A DNA stretch of 64,000 bases from Plantactinospora soyae (GCF_014874095.1 NZ_JADBEB010000001.1:310001-374000); one strand, 5' to 3'. Shown: positions 9,108 through 17,717, counted from the stretch's first letter. A program made the numbers and translations. The notes: a model not told the origin generated them from the sequence alone.

Positions 9108-9256
9108 TCAACCAGGATCAGGTAACGGTGCGATGACGGCGCGTCCGGGGTGGCGTACCCGGATATGCCTGACATTCCGCGCGGCCGCTGGCCGCTGCCT
9201 CGGTAGACCGGACCGGGTGTGGCGGGCTGGTGGACCCGGCCCGCCGCACCGCCGGG

Positions 9257-10132
9257 TCAGCCGGGTTGCCGGATGCTCTCGACGATTCGGGCGAAGCCGT
9301 CGGTTCCGTGCCCGGCGTCGATCTGGCGCCGGATGAGCCGCTGGACCATGTCGACCACCTCGGTGCTGATCCCCTGGTCGGAACTGGCCGCCACGATGTC
9401 GCCGAGATCGGAGAACTCCAGGCTCTGCTGCCCGGCAACCGTGTAGTCGCCGCCGTCGACGACCGTGGCGATCTCCTGGAAGGCGCCGGTCATCGCGGTC
9501 AGCCACGGCGCGGCCATCGCGGCGAACTCACCGGCCGTCATGCCCGCCGGCGCGACCATGGCGGCGCCGTGGACGAACCCGGCGAACATGACGTACATCC
9601 CGGCGAGCAGGGCCAGGTCGTAGAGCGAGGCCAGCCCGGCGTCCGTACCGTGGTAGCTGCTCGCTCCCCACTGGTCGAACAGCGGCTTGTACTGCTCGAA
9701 TGCGACCGCCGAGCCGCTGTAGAGGATCGACGATCCGGGCTGGCCGATCATCGCCGGGACGGCCATGATCCCGCCGTCCAGGTACTCCACCCCGGCGTCG
9801 GCGGCCCAGGCGGCCAACTCGCGCGCCTGCGCCGGTGACGTCGTGGTCAGGTTGACCAGGACTCGGCCGGTCAACTCGGCGGCGAGCGGGTCGAGCACCT
9901 CGTGCACCGACGCGTGGTCCAACAGGCAGGCGATGACCAGCCGGCTGGCCCGTACCGCCTCACCCGCCGTGTCGACGGAGACCGCGCCCTGGCCGACGAG
10001 ATCGCCCGCCTTCCCCGCCGAGCGGTTCCAGACCGTTGTCGGATGTCCGGCCTTGAGCAGGGCCGCCGCGAGCGCGCTACCCATCGCACCCAGGCCGAGA
10101 ACACTCACCTCAACATCGTCGTACGTCGTCAT
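9257..10132 (-). CDS. NADPH-dependent imine reductase-like oxidoreductase
   Basis: A 291-aa enzyme of the beta-hydroxyacid dehydrogenase/imine reductase superfamily. The N-terminal Rossmann fold has the dinucleotide motif GLGAMGSALA (about residues 13-22) and an N-R-S after the second strand, which favours NADPH. The C-terminal part carries AGLASLYDLALL, where bacterial imine reductases place the active-site Asp, and YLDGGIMAVPAMIG in the linker. These fit imine reductases better than the hydroxyisobutyrate dehydrogenases, which have a conserved catalytic Lys here. GAGGGGAG precedes the ATG. It is divergent from an HxlR regulator, which probably controls it. The natural substrate is unknown. 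Confidence 0.82.
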   Translation of the reverse strand: MTTYDDVEVSVLGLGAMGSALAAALLKAGHPTTVWNRSAGKAGDLVGQGAVSVDTAGEAVRASRLVIACLLDHASVHEVLDPLAAELTGRVLVNLTTTSPAQARELAAWAADAGVEYLDGGIMAVPAMIGQPGSSILYSGSAVAFEQYKPLFDQWGASSYHGTDAGLASLYDLALLAGMYVMFAGFVHGAAMVAPAGMTAGEFAAMAAPWLTAMTGAFQEIATVVDGGDYTVAGQQSLEFSDLGDIVAASSDQGISTEVVDMVQRLIRRQIDAGHGTDGFARIVESIRQPG

Positions 10133-10196
10133 GTCGCTGGCTCCCCTCGTGATTGTGCTTCGGTGCGATCCTTCCCGGGTACGGATAAAGTTGACC

Positions 10197-10237
10197 AGTA
10201 CCGACTATTTAGTGCGGTACTTACCTTTCTGTAAGTA
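10197..10237. promoter_or_regulatory. Two inverted repeats in the IRED/HxlR divergent promoter
   Basis: TACTTAC (10218-10224) and GTAAGTA (10231-10237) form a perfect 7-bp inverted repeat with a 6-nt spacer, ending 15 bp before the hxlR-type ATG. A second pair, AGTACC (10197-10202) and GGTACT (10216-10221), overlaps it. Short AT-richer inverted repeats of this sort are typical HxlR operators; binding is inferred from position. Confidence 0.6.
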
Positions 10238-10252
10238 GGCCCTGGAGGGCAG

Positions 10253-10657
10253 ATGGCAACGACAGCGCGGCGCGGCCCCTACTTCTGCGGAATCGACGCG
10301 GCCATGGACGTCGTCGCCGGGAAGTGGAAGTCGCTGATCCTCTGGGAGTTGGACCACTGGGGCACCCGTCGGTTCGCCGAGTTGCGGCGCGGCCTGCCCG
10401 GCGTCAGCGAGAAGATGCTGATCCAGCACCTGCGGGAGATGGAAGAGGACGGGCTCGTCCATCGTGAGGTGTACCGCGAGGTGCCGCCGAAGGTGGAGTA
10501 CTCGCTGACCGAGCACGGCGTCTCGCTCAATGCCGCGCTGGCCTCGCTGGGCAACTGGGGGACCGAGCGCATCCGGCGGATCGGCGCCGAGAAGGTCTCG
10601 GTCGACGTGGCCGGGACGGCTCCCCGGGAACCGGTCGGCGCGACACCCGCTAGCTAG
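10253..10657 (+). CDS. HxlR-family transcriptional regulator
   Basis: A 134-aa winged-helix regulator. Family hallmarks are visible: a Cys near the N-terminus (Cys12 in YFCGIDAAMDVVAGKWK), the recognition region RFAELRRGLPGVSEKMLIQHLREMEEDGLV and the wing VEYSLTEHG. HxlR proteins sense reactive electrophiles or oxidants through that Cys. GGAGGG precedes the ATG. It is divergent from the imine-reductase gene and likely represses or activates it through the inverted repeats between them. Confidence 0.88.
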   Translation: MATTARRGPYFCGIDAAMDVVAGKWKSLILWELDHWGTRRFAELRRGLPGVSEKMLIQHLREMEEDGLVHREVYREVPPKVEYSLTEHGVSLNAALASLGNWGTERIRRIGAEKVSVDVAGTAPREPVGATPAS

Positions 10658-10665
10658 AAGTCTAG
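10654..10665. promoter_or_regulatory. Palindrome upstream of the PadR gene
   Basis: CTAGAAGTCTAG is an inverted repeat (CTAGA/TCTAG, 2-nt spacer) that overlaps the HxlR stop codon and lies 24 bp before the PadR ATG. It is followed by AT-richer sequence. It is a candidate autoregulatory operator for the PadR protein; function is inferred. Confidence 0.4.
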
Positions 10666-10688
10666 TTAGGGCTTGGTAGAGTACGACC

Positions 10689-11021
10689 ATGCCTGCCCCC
10701 CGGATGACACTGCCGACCCAGGCGGTGCTGCGTACCCTGCTGGCGCACCCGTCGCACGAGTTCTACGGGCTGGAGCTCTGCGCCGCCGCCGGACTCGCCA
10801 GTGGGACCATCCATCCCATCCTGGCGAGACTGGAGACCCTCGGCTGGCTGGCGTCCCGGTGGGAGGAGCTGGATCCGCACGAGGCCGGCCGCCCCCGTCG
10901 CCGGTACTACTCGCTCACCTCCGACGGAGCCGTCCAGGCCAACCGGGCACTGGCCCAGGCCGACGCGCGCGTCGCCAAACTCGGGTTCCTCCGGCCAGGG
11001 CTGGCCGGAGGACAGCCGTGA
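10689..11021 (+). CDS. PadR-family transcriptional regulator
   Basis: A 110-aa winged-helix protein: TQAVLRTLLAHPSHEFYGLEL, then the recognition helix ASGTIHPILARLETLGWL and the wing GRPRRRYYSLTSDG. It lacks the longer C-terminal dimerisation helix of classic PadR and fits the short subfamily-2 type. It overlaps the next gene (GTGA) and is probably autoregulatory, controlling the two small genes that follow. Confidence 0.88.
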   Translation: MPAPRMTLPTQAVLRTLLAHPSHEFYGLELCAAAGLASGTIHPILARLETLGWLASRWEELDPHEAGRPRRRYYSLTSDGAVQANRALAQADARVAKLGFLRPGLAGGQP

Positions 11022-11659
11022 CCGCGCGGGAGCACCGCCCGGCGGGGTCGATCGAGATCGCGCTCGGCACCGCCCTGCGGGACGCCGACACCGCCGACGA
11101 CGTCGTACTCCGGGTGCTGTCCGGCCTCCGCGCGGCCGGTGACCGGCGATTCACCCCGACGACGTCCCGGACATCGCTCGACCCGCCGCTGCCGCGACGT
11201 TTCCCGGGGCGCAACCCGGGCTCACACAGCAGTTGGGCGGCGCAGCCGCTTGTCCCGGCGGTCCGCGAGGCGTCGTCCATCGCCCAGAACACCAGCAGCT
11301 ACCTGCGGGGATGGCACCTCGGCAACGAGGCGGTCCGGGCCGCCCGGCCAGCTGCGGTGATGGCGGTGGCCGCCCCGACCCAGCCCGCCGCCCCAGCCCG
11401 GTCCGCTCCCCCGGTCTCGCCCAGCGGGATGCTCCGGCTGCTCGCCGAACGGCGCCGCGCCACCGCCCTCCGGCTGGTCGAGGTCGTCGTGCAGATTCTC
11501 CCCGCCCGGGAACGCCCCCGCTACCACGAGGAGTTCCGGGCCGAGTTGAGCCGGCTGGACGGCCTGCGCCAGCTCGGTTACGCCGCCCGGCTGGTGCTGT
11601 CGATGTTCGCCCTGCGTCGTGCGCTCCGGCAGCCGGCGGACACCGTCGATTCGGAGTAG
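11018..11659 (+). CDS. Hypothetical protein in PadR operon
   Basis: A 213-aa protein starting at a GTG that overlaps the padR stop codon (GTGA), so translation is coupled. The first half is Arg/Ser/Pro-rich and low in predicted structure. The C-terminal half (about residue 130 on) is helical: RRRATALRLVEVVVQILPARERPRYHEEFRAELSRL. A motif of this kind (ERxRYxEEFxAEL) recurs in actinomycete proteins encoded beside PadR regulators. No catalytic motif or clear membrane helix is seen. Role unknown; perhaps a partner of the small membrane protein that follows. Confidence 0.65.
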   Translation: MTAREHRPAGSIEIALGTALRDADTADDVVLRVLSGLRAAGDRRFTPTTSRTSLDPPLPRRFPGRNPGSHSSWAAQPLVPAVREASSIAQNTSSYLRGWHLGNEAVRAARPAAVMAVAAPTQPAAPARSAPPVSPSGMLRLLAERRRATALRLVEVVVQILPARERPRYHEEFRAELSRLDGLRQLGYAARLVLSMFALRRALRQPADTVDSE

Positions 11660-11662
11660 GGG

Positions 11663-11944
11663 ATGCCGCTGCGCAGGGCGGGTACGGCCGCGGTGGGCGG
11701 AGGGCTGCTCACCGGCCTGGCGATGCTCGACTGGCCGGCGCTGGTGACACTCCTCGCGGTCAGCGCCATGGCCATGGCCGCCACCTGCTGGGTGGTGGCC
11801 GACCAGGACCGCCCGAAACGGCTCGCGCTGCTGATCCGCACCTGGCGTGGACATCCGCCCCGGCCGCTGACCGCCCGGTCGACACCGAGGTCGACCGCCG
11901 TCGTACCGGCCAGGAAGCCCGGCCGAACGGCGGACGGCCGATAG
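11663..11944 (+). CDS. Small membrane protein
   Basis: A 93-aa protein with two predicted membrane helices (about residues 10-24 and 27-45) and a basic, Arg/Thr/Pro-rich cytoplasmic tail. It starts 3 bp after the preceding stop, so it belongs to the PadR operon. Not recognised. Confidence 0.6.
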   Translation: MPLRRAGTAAVGGGLLTGLAMLDWPALVTLLAVSAMAMAATCWVVADQDRPKRLALLIRTWRGHPPRPLTARSTPRSTAVVPARKPGRTADGR

Positions 11945-11973
11945 CGCCCCGGTCCACGCCGTACCTTGGTCGG

Positions 11974-12219
11974 CTACAGCGGCGGCTGCACGTCGCGTCG
12001 CTCCTCGACCCGGCGGTACGTTGTCGGCTCGGTGGTCGTGGTCGTCACCGCACGGCGACGGTTGCCCCAGATCACGGTGGTCATGATCAGGCCGAGCACA
12101 CCGGCCCCCATCAGGATCCATCCGACCACGTCCAGGTCCAGGCCAGCGACGGTGGCGTTCAGCGCGAAGGTGAGGATCGCGCCGAGGGCGATCAGGAAGA
12201 TGCTGGTACCGATACCCAT
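11974..12219 (-). CDS. DUF6458-family small membrane protein
   Basis: An 81-aa protein beginning MGIGTSIFLIALGAILTFAL, followed by a second helix (VVGWILMGAGVLGLIMTTVI) and a tail WGNRRR plus Thr/Glu-rich residues. This is the typical DUF6458 pattern seen in many actinobacteria; function unknown. The start at 12219 is supported by AGGAGG 7 nt upstream; the longer upstream frame has no such signal. Convergent with the PadR operon. Confidence 0.85.
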   Translation of the reverse strand: MGIGTSIFLIALGAILTFALNATVAGLDLDVVGWILMGAGVLGLIMTTVIWGNRRRAVTTTTTEPTTYRRVEERRDVQPPL

Positions 12220-12351
12220 GACAGGCCTCCTAACAGGGGTGTTGGCTGTCAGGGTGCTGCTACCCAGACGCCGGTCCGGCCAATCCACACCCGTACGCGG
12301 AGCGACCGAATTCGGGCCTGGCTGCGCAGTCGTCCCCACCGGTAGGAGCGG

Positions 12352-12385
12352 CGGCTCCGGACCCGTCAGAACGGGCCCGGAGCCG
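12352..12385. terminator. Hairpin downstream of the amidase gene
   Basis: CGGCTCCGG-A-CCCGT (12352-12366) pairs with ACGGG-C-CCGGAGCCG (12371-12385) around a CAGA loop, with one mismatch in a 15-bp stem. It lies 41 bp past the amidase stop codon (minus strand) and is its likely terminator. Confidence 0.6.
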
Positions 12386-12426
12386 TCGTACCATGCCGTC
12401 GGCGCGCTACTGCGCCTCGAACGGCG

Positions 12427-14049
12427 TCATGGCGCGCAACTCGGGTCGCGGTCTCCGAAGTCGGCACACCGGAACAGCGACGGGTTCACCTGCGACGGCG
12501 GGCGCCACCTGCGCGACGCCTGCTCGTAGTCGTACGCCAGGGCGAGCAGTTGGGCCTCGGTGTAGGCGGTACCCAGGAAGGACATCCCGACCGGTCGGCC
12601 GTTCGCCGGGTCGTACCCGATCGGCACCGCGACCGACGGATACTGGGCGCGGGCGCCGATCCCGGCGGATCCGCTGCCGACGAAGACGATCGCGTCCAGG
12701 TTCTCGGCGGTCAGCGCCGAGTCGATCCGCTCCCGCGACCCGGCGATGCCGGTGTCCCGGTTCGTCTCGTACTCCGCCTTCGCCGCCGGGTCGGTCAGGT
12801 CGACCTCGTTCGAGGCGACGAGCTGGGTCTGGCCGAACTTGATCGTGCCCTCGTCGACGTGCGCGAGGTTGTAGCGGACCACGTCGTCGAGGGTGTCCAT
12901 CGGCGCGTTGCGCGGCAGCCGGGCCAGGTACGCGTTCAGGTCCCGCTTGAACTCGTACGTCAGGATGCTCGGCGGCAGGCCGCCGGTGTTCACGGTGACC
13001 GGTACGACGGTGGCGCCCCGGGCCCGCAGCACGTCCAGCGCCTCGGTGAACAGCACCCCCTGGTTGCCGGTCGGGGTGCTGGCCACACCGATCCGCTTGC
13101 CCCGCAACGCGGTGTCGGAGAGCAGCTTGGTGTAGTCGGTGCCGACCACACCCGAGCTGGTACCGGTGACCGGGTCCTCCGGGTCGATCCCGGTCAGCGC
13201 GGTGAGCAGCGCGGCGGCGTCGTATACGGTCCGGGTCATCGGGCCAGCGGTGTCCTGGCTGGCCGCGATCGGCACCACCCCGGTCCGGCTGACCAGCCCG
13301 ACCGTCGGCTTCACCCCGACCAGGGAATTCGCCGCCGAGGGACTGAGGATCGAGCCGGACGTCTCGGTGCCGATGGTGACCGTGGCGAGCGCCGCCGCGG
13401 CGGCCGATCCGGAACCGGAACTGGACCCGCTCGGCGTCTGGCTGACGTCGTACGGGTTGAGCACCTGGCCGCCGAGTCCGCTGTAGCCGGACGGCATTCC
13501 GTTGGTGGTGAAGTTGGCGAACTCGGTCAGGTTGGTCTTGCCGAGGATGATCGCGCCGGCCGCCTTCAGCCGGGTGACCAGGAAGGCGTCCTTCGCCGGG
13601 TACGAGTTCTCCAGCGCCAGCGCGCCGGCGGTGGTCGGCAGGCCCTTGAGGTCGATGTTGTCCTTGATCAGCACCGGGATGCCGTGCATCGGCCCTCGGG
13701 GGCGGCCCCTACGGCGGTCCTGGTCGGCCTGCTTGGCCTGCGCGACGACGTCCCGGGTGACCACCCGGACGGCGTTCAGCCCCGGCCCGTTGGTGTTCAG
13801 CGTCCGGATCCGCTCCAGGTACGCCTCGACGAGTTCCTCGGAGGTGATCCGGCGGGCGGTCAGCGCCTCCCGGATCTGAGGAATGCCTGCGCGCTCCAGA
13901 TCGAGCGGGAACGAACGGTCCCGTCCGGTCGCCTCGGAGGGGGCACCGAGGGTGGTGGTGACGAGTGCGGCGATGCTGACCAGGACGGTGGTGAGTACGA
14001 CGATCCGGGACGCGAAACGCGGCCGGGGTGGCACAACGGAATGATGCAC
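12427..14049 (-). CDS. Secreted amidase-signature family hydrolase
   Basis: A 540-aa amidase-signature enzyme with a Ser-cisSer-Lys triad. Lys129 lies in VLIKDNIDLKG. The Ser cluster at 209-211 (SGSSSGSGS) supplies the cis-Ser, and Ser233 in GTETSGSILSPS is the expected nucleophile. The N-terminus (RFASRIVVLTTVLVSIAALVTTTLG) is a signal peptide or membrane anchor, so the enzyme acts outside the cytoplasm, unlike GatA. The start is a GTG. Family members cleave aryl-, fatty- or peptide amides; the substrate here is unknown. Confidence 0.85.
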   Translation of the reverse strand: MHHSVVPPRPRFASRIVVLTTVLVSIAALVTTTLGAPSEATGRDRSFPLDLERAGIPQIREALTARRITSEELVEAYLERIRTLNTNGPGLNAVRVVTRDVVAQAKQADQDRRRGRPRGPMHGIPVLIKDNIDLKGLPTTAGALALENSYPAKDAFLVTRLKAAGAIILGKTNLTEFANFTTNGMPSGYSGLGGQVLNPYDVSQTPSGSSSGSGSAAAAALATVTIGTETSGSILSPSAANSLVGVKPTVGLVSRTGVVPIAASQDTAGPMTRTVYDAAALLTALTGIDPEDPVTGTSSGVVGTDYTKLLSDTALRGKRIGVASTPTGNQGVLFTEALDVLRARGATVVPVTVNTGGLPPSILTYEFKRDLNAYLARLPRNAPMDTLDDVVRYNLAHVDEGTIKFGQTQLVASNEVDLTDPAAKAEYETNRDTGIAGSRERIDSALTAENLDAIVFVGSGSAGIGARAQYPSVAVPIGYDPANGRPVGMSFLGTAYTEAQLLALAYDYEQASRRWRPPSQVNPSLFRCADFGDRDPSCAP

Positions 14050-14248
14050 CTGTACGCCCTTCCAGAAGGCCGCGTCCGGACGCGGGGACGCCCGGACACG
14101 GAGGGGGATCTCGGAAGCACACGGCTCGGGTGTTGAGATTACGATACGAATCGATTCCAGCCCGGTAAAACGATCTTCGTGGCGACGTGTCGTCCCGTCG
14201 GGTTCGCGTTCCGATCACCGGGCTCCGGCCGCCAGCCCGATCAAGAAC

Positions 14249-14533
14249 TCAGGCGGTGTGCGCCACCCACTGCTCGGCGGACGTGTCGTAGCGGGCCAGT
14301 GTGTCCGGCCGGACGGCCTCGAACGGCACCCACTCCTCGTCCTGCTCCGGAGTCCAGTCCTCGACCCACTGGGCGGAGATCGGGCTGAACCGCCATCCCA
14401 TCAGCACCCGCTCGTCCGTGACGTCCAGGACCCGGCCGAGGAACGTCCGACCGTCCACGAAGGTGAACCTGACCTCGTCATCGTCGTCCATGCAGTGCAC
14501 CAGGAACGCGCGCAGCTCAAGCGGGGCGGACAC
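14249..14533 (-). CDS. Small hypothetical protein
   Basis: A 94-aa acidic protein with a GTG start and GGGG upstream. The sequence FTFVDGRTFLGRVLDVTDERVLMGWRF suggests a small beta-barrel (SH3- or Sm-like) core, followed by a Trp/Glu-rich segment (WVEDWTPEQDEEWVPFEAV). No family assigned. Codon bias is that of a real gene. Confidence 0.55.
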   Translation of the reverse strand: MSAPLELRAFLVHCMDDDDEVRFTFVDGRTFLGRVLDVTDERVLMGWRFSPISAQWVEDWTPEQDEEWVPFEAVRPDTLARYDTSAEQWVAHTA

Positions 14534-14632
14534 CGCCCCAGGCTATGCGACCGTTCCGTTCTGCATCCGGCAGCGGGACGGCTCGGGACAAGGTCCGGCG
14601 CGGTGACTCTCGGCCGTTGTCAACGGGCCGGC

Positions 14633-16141
14633 TCAGCGGTTGAGGGTCCGGGTCAGCCCGGCGACGACCGCCGTGGTCAGCACCCAGCCGACGACCACCA
14701 GCAGCGCGGCGACGTACTCCGTCAGACCCGACGGTTTCCAGGCGTTGTCGTGGCCCAGGTTGACGATCGGGAGGAGTAGGTCGAGGGCCTGGAGCGCCGC
14801 ATTCCGGGCCGGCGCCTCCGCCGGATTCCGGGGTACGGAGGGTTGCAGGAGGAAGCTGACCGTCCCGAGTGCCCAGAATGCGACCAGCCAGATGCCGGCC
14901 AGCCAGGCGCGGTAGCCGTACCCGACGAGCCCGTCCACCAGGTAGCCCAGCAGGCGTCCCGGGATGCGGAGCGTCGCGCGCCGCCGACGCTGTCGTTCCA
15001 GCAGCACCCGGCGAGCCTCCACGTCCTGCCCACCCCGACGGTACTGCTCGGCGAGTTGCTCGTACGGCTGCGGCGTGTACCCCTCGGGGCTGCGGCGCAA
15101 CCAGTCCAGCCGTTGCCGGACGCTGACCGGTGCCGGCGGGGACGGCTGGTGCGGATCGGCCGGGCTTCGGGCGATCAGCAGCCGGTAGGTGCAGCCGACC
15201 AGTTCGAGTTCGGACGGCCAGGTCTGCGGATTGTCGAAGATCGTATCCGCCTGCAAGCCGGAGAGGCGAACTCTCCCGATCGGCGTGGTGGCGAAGGTCA
15301 GCCACAGGCTGCCGACCCGTGCCCCGCCGAGATGCAGGGCGTACGACTTCGTCCCGTGGAGTTCGGCATTGTTGAAGTTGAGTTGGCTGCCGATCTGCGC
15401 GTGGATGAGCAGCACTCCACCGTCGGCCACGAACCCGAACCGCGCGGTCAGGTTGCCGGCCACCGTCAACCGGTCGCCGCTCAACGCCGCCCCGCCGGTG
15501 TGCCGCAGCCTGGCTCCGTCGAGGTCCACACTGCCGCCGACCGTCGTACCGCCGAGCCAGACCTGCCCCTCGGTGGTGAACCCCCGTCGGGCGTGCAGGT
15601 TCCCGATCACCGTCATCCGAGCCGCGGCCAGGGCCGTACCCGGTTCCAGCGTCGTACTGGTGGGTTCGCTGGTTGCCTCGACCGGGTTGACGACGTGGGA
15701 GCCGTCCAGGGTGACCGTGCCGCCGACCCGGGCGTCGCACAGGTCGACCGGCCTGGCGACCTTACATCTGACGAGAGCCAGGTCGCCCCGGAGTTCCAGC
15801 AACCGGGCGCGCAGACCGGGCAGGGTGCAGTCGGTGAGCAGCAGGTTGACCACCCGCGCCTCGGTCAGATCCGGTACGTCGCTGAAGGTGGACGAACTGA
15901 TCTCCACCGGAACGGTGACCTCGACGTGCCGCAGGTCGAGCCGGCCGACGATCTCGGCGGACCGTAACCGCAGTGCGGCGCGCGGAGCCGTACCCCGGTC
16001 AGCCGGGCCGGCAAGCAGTTCCGCCAGCACCGACGCGCGGACCGGATGCGACGTACCGCTCAGGTCGACTTCGGCGCCTCGGTGGAATGCCGCCTGTACG
16101 TGCCGTTCGGCGGCGTTCCACCGGGAAGAGGTTTTCCACAC
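14633..16141 (-). CDS. Membrane-anchored beta-helix/pentapeptide-like protein
   Basis: A 502-aa protein in three parts. Residues about 25-330 are a run of short beta-strand-like repeats (RLDLRHVEV, GTVTLDGSHV, GSVDLDGARL, GNLTARFGF, QLNFNNAEL), as in right-handed beta-helix or pentapeptide-like proteins. Residues 340-420 are a basic helical region (YEQLAEQYRRGGQDVEARRVLLERQRRRR). Two membrane helices follow (about 425-448 and 473-497). Similar proteins are often labelled membrane-associated oxidoreductases, but no cofactor motif is visible, so I do not use that name. The start is a GTG. Function unknown. Confidence 0.65.
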   Translation of the reverse strand: MWKTSSRWNAAERHVQAAFHRGAEVDLSGTSHPVRASVLAELLAGPADRGTAPRAALRLRSAEIVGRLDLRHVEVTVPVEISSSTFSDVPDLTEARVVNLLLTDCTLPGLRARLLELRGDLALVRCKVARPVDLCDARVGGTVTLDGSHVVNPVEATSEPTSTTLEPGTALAAARMTVIGNLHARRGFTTEGQVWLGGTTVGGSVDLDGARLRHTGGAALSGDRLTVAGNLTARFGFVADGGVLLIHAQIGSQLNFNNAELHGTKSYALHLGGARVGSLWLTFATTPIGRVRLSGLQADTIFDNPQTWPSELELVGCTYRLLIARSPADPHQPSPPAPVSVRQRLDWLRRSPEGYTPQPYEQLAEQYRRGGQDVEARRVLLERQRRRRATLRIPGRLLGYLVDGLVGYGYRAWLAGIWLVAFWALGTVSFLLQPSVPRNPAEAPARNAALQALDLLLPIVNLGHDNAWKPSGLTEYVAALLVVVGWVLTTAVVAGLTRTLNR

Positions 16142-16513
16142 GACAGCGAGGATCGCAGAGGATCACCACTCGTGGGTAACGTGCCGCTTCCGCGACCGGC
16201 TGTGCAGCCTGGGCGCTCCTCGTCGCCGCAACGACCTGGTGGGCCCACTCTCGTGGCAGGCGTGCTGCCGGCAACATCTACGGCACGGCCATCACCGAGG
16301 ACTTGCGCCGCCGGTTGATCCGGCGGTACCCGGTGCGACCCGTGTGTGGGTCGTAGCGGACACCCCTGGGCACCGAACGAACACCCACAAACCACATCCA
16401 CCCATCGCCGTCCGACCGTCCGGTCACGGCTGATGTCGCCTGCCCGACATACGGCAGATACACCCCGGCGCGATCACCCACGATGACCGAGCCAACACCC
16501 CCAGGGAGCAAAC
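16142..16513. other. Intergenic region, no supported gene
   Basis: These 372 bp separate the divergent beta-helix and OB-like genes and must contain both promoters. A small inverted repeat, CGACCC (16336-16341) with GGGTCG (16348-16353), is present. Open frames here are short and lack codon bias. It marks the start of the accessory-looking stretch. Confidence 0.5.
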
Positions 16514-17191
16514 GTGACCTATCAGCCGCCATCGAGCGACCCGACCCACCCGGTGCCGTACACCCCTGGCCCCGAGGTCGAGCAGCCGATCAGCTCGTCC
16601 GGTGCACACGCGCCGCCGGTCCCAAAGACGCGGGGCCTGCTGACGTGGCTCGCCGGAGGGGCCGCCGCAGTCGTCATCCTCAGCATCGGGATCGGAATCG
16701 GCGCCAACCTCGACAACGGCCAGACCGTCCAGCCCGGCGCAGCAGCGGCCAGCACGCCGACGGCGAAGCCCGCCACGCCTGCCCCGACGGCGACCACCGC
16801 CGCACCAACCCCGACGAAGACGACCGCCGCTCCGAAGCCGACCAAGGTGACCTACCGCCCGCTGTCCGAACGGCAGTGGAAGCTCGTGGCGAAGAACCCC
16901 GACAACTACATCGGGAAGACGTACATCGTGTACGGGGTCGTGAGCCAGTTCGACGCCGCGACCGGAACGAACGCGTTCCTCGCCAACGTCGCCGGCAAGA
17001 ACCTGGCCGAGGACTACGAGTACGACACAAACACGATGCTCAGCGGCGACGCGGGCAAGCTGACGAACCTGGTCGAGGACGACGAGTTCCGGGCCACGGT
17101 GAGGGTCATCGGGTCGCACAGCTACGACACGCAGATCGGCGGGAACACGACAGTCCCCTTGCTGGCTATCGCCTCGATCAAGATCCTGTGA
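16514..17191 (+). CDS. Membrane-anchored protein with C-terminal OB-like domain
   Basis: A 225-aa protein: a Pro-rich cytoplasmic N-terminus (about 1-42), one membrane helix (43-65), a Thr/Ala/Pro/Lys spacer (70-115) and a folded extracellular domain (116-225) beginning RPLSERQWKLVAKNPDNYIG. The pattern of a Trp, KNPDxYIG, VYGVVSQFD and a final beta-rich part is shared by many actinomycete surface proteins and looks like a small OB/beta-barrel. The start is a GTG with GGGAGC upstream. Ligand and role unknown. Confidence 0.75.
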   Translation: MTYQPPSSDPTHPVPYTPGPEVEQPISSSGAHAPPVPKTRGLLTWLAGGAAAVVILSIGIGIGANLDNGQTVQPGAAAASTPTAKPATPAPTATTAAPTPTKTTAAPKPTKVTYRPLSERQWKLVAKNPDNYIGKTYIVYGVVSQFDAATGTNAFLANVAGKNLAEDYEYDTNTMLSGDAGKLTNLVEDDEFRATVRVIGSHSYDTQIGGNTTVPLLAIASIKIL

Positions 17192-17431
17192 GCGGCCAAC
17201 GCACATCGAGGTCGCCGTGTCGACGATCAACGAGTTTCGCAAGCAGGTCGTGAGACGCCAGAAGGAACAGGGCCATGGCTGACCAGATCGCCCTTGTCCA
17301 CCACCCGGTGGTGAGTATCCGGTTAGCGAGTTCATCCGCGCAGACCAAGGTGCTGCCCGCCGTTGCCGCTCACTGGCGTCAGCACCTGGTTGTCGGTCCG
17401 ACCGTGGACGCCATAACCGCCCTGGCCCCCG
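17192..17431. other. Degenerate sequence, no supported gene
   Basis: Between the OB-like gene and the hydrolase fragment, frames are short and codon bias is lost. A frame beginning at 17275 (MADQIALVHHP) runs 94 codons but shows no recognisable domain and ends in out-of-frame hydrolase sequence, so I do not call it. Confidence 0.4.
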
Positions 17432-17660
17432 GCGTAGACCGGCTTCCAGGTCAAGTCACGACGAGCGGCATTGCACCGGCTTGCCAAAGCAGCGCCAGAC
17501 ACACGACCCGTGATCGTCGCCAAGTCGCTCGGCACGCATGCCGCTGGCCTGGCGGCTGAGCGACATCTACCGGCCATCTGGCTGACGACGCTTCTGTACG
17601 ACGCCGAGATCACCGATGGGATCACCCGCAACCCCGCGCCGGGAGTTCTTGTCCCAACTC
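17432..17660 (+). pseudogene. Fragment of an alpha/beta-hydrolase gene
   Basis: One plus frame reads PVIVAKSLGTHAAGLAAERH followed by LPAIWLTTLLYDAEITDGIT and NPAPGVLV. This is the nucleophile-elbow region (a Lys-Ser-Leu-Gly elbow, Ser as nucleophile) and the next strand of a small intracellular alpha/beta hydrolase. The N-terminal half is missing behind a stop codon, and the C-terminal half with its Asp and His is replaced by unrelated sequence. It cannot encode an active enzyme. Confidence 0.6.
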
Positions 17661-17717
17661 GCCTGATCGCCCGATGTGTCAGGCCGATGAGATCATTGAA
17701 TCCACAGGCCAAAAGGG

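Noticed and set aside
14633-16141. Oxidoreductase function for the beta-helix-like membrane protein
   Set aside because: Relatives are sometimes so named, but no nucleotide- or flavin-binding motif is visible.
17275-17559. 94-codon plus-strand frame
   Set aside because: No domain, and its end overlaps the hydrolase remnant in a different frame; treated as decayed sequence.
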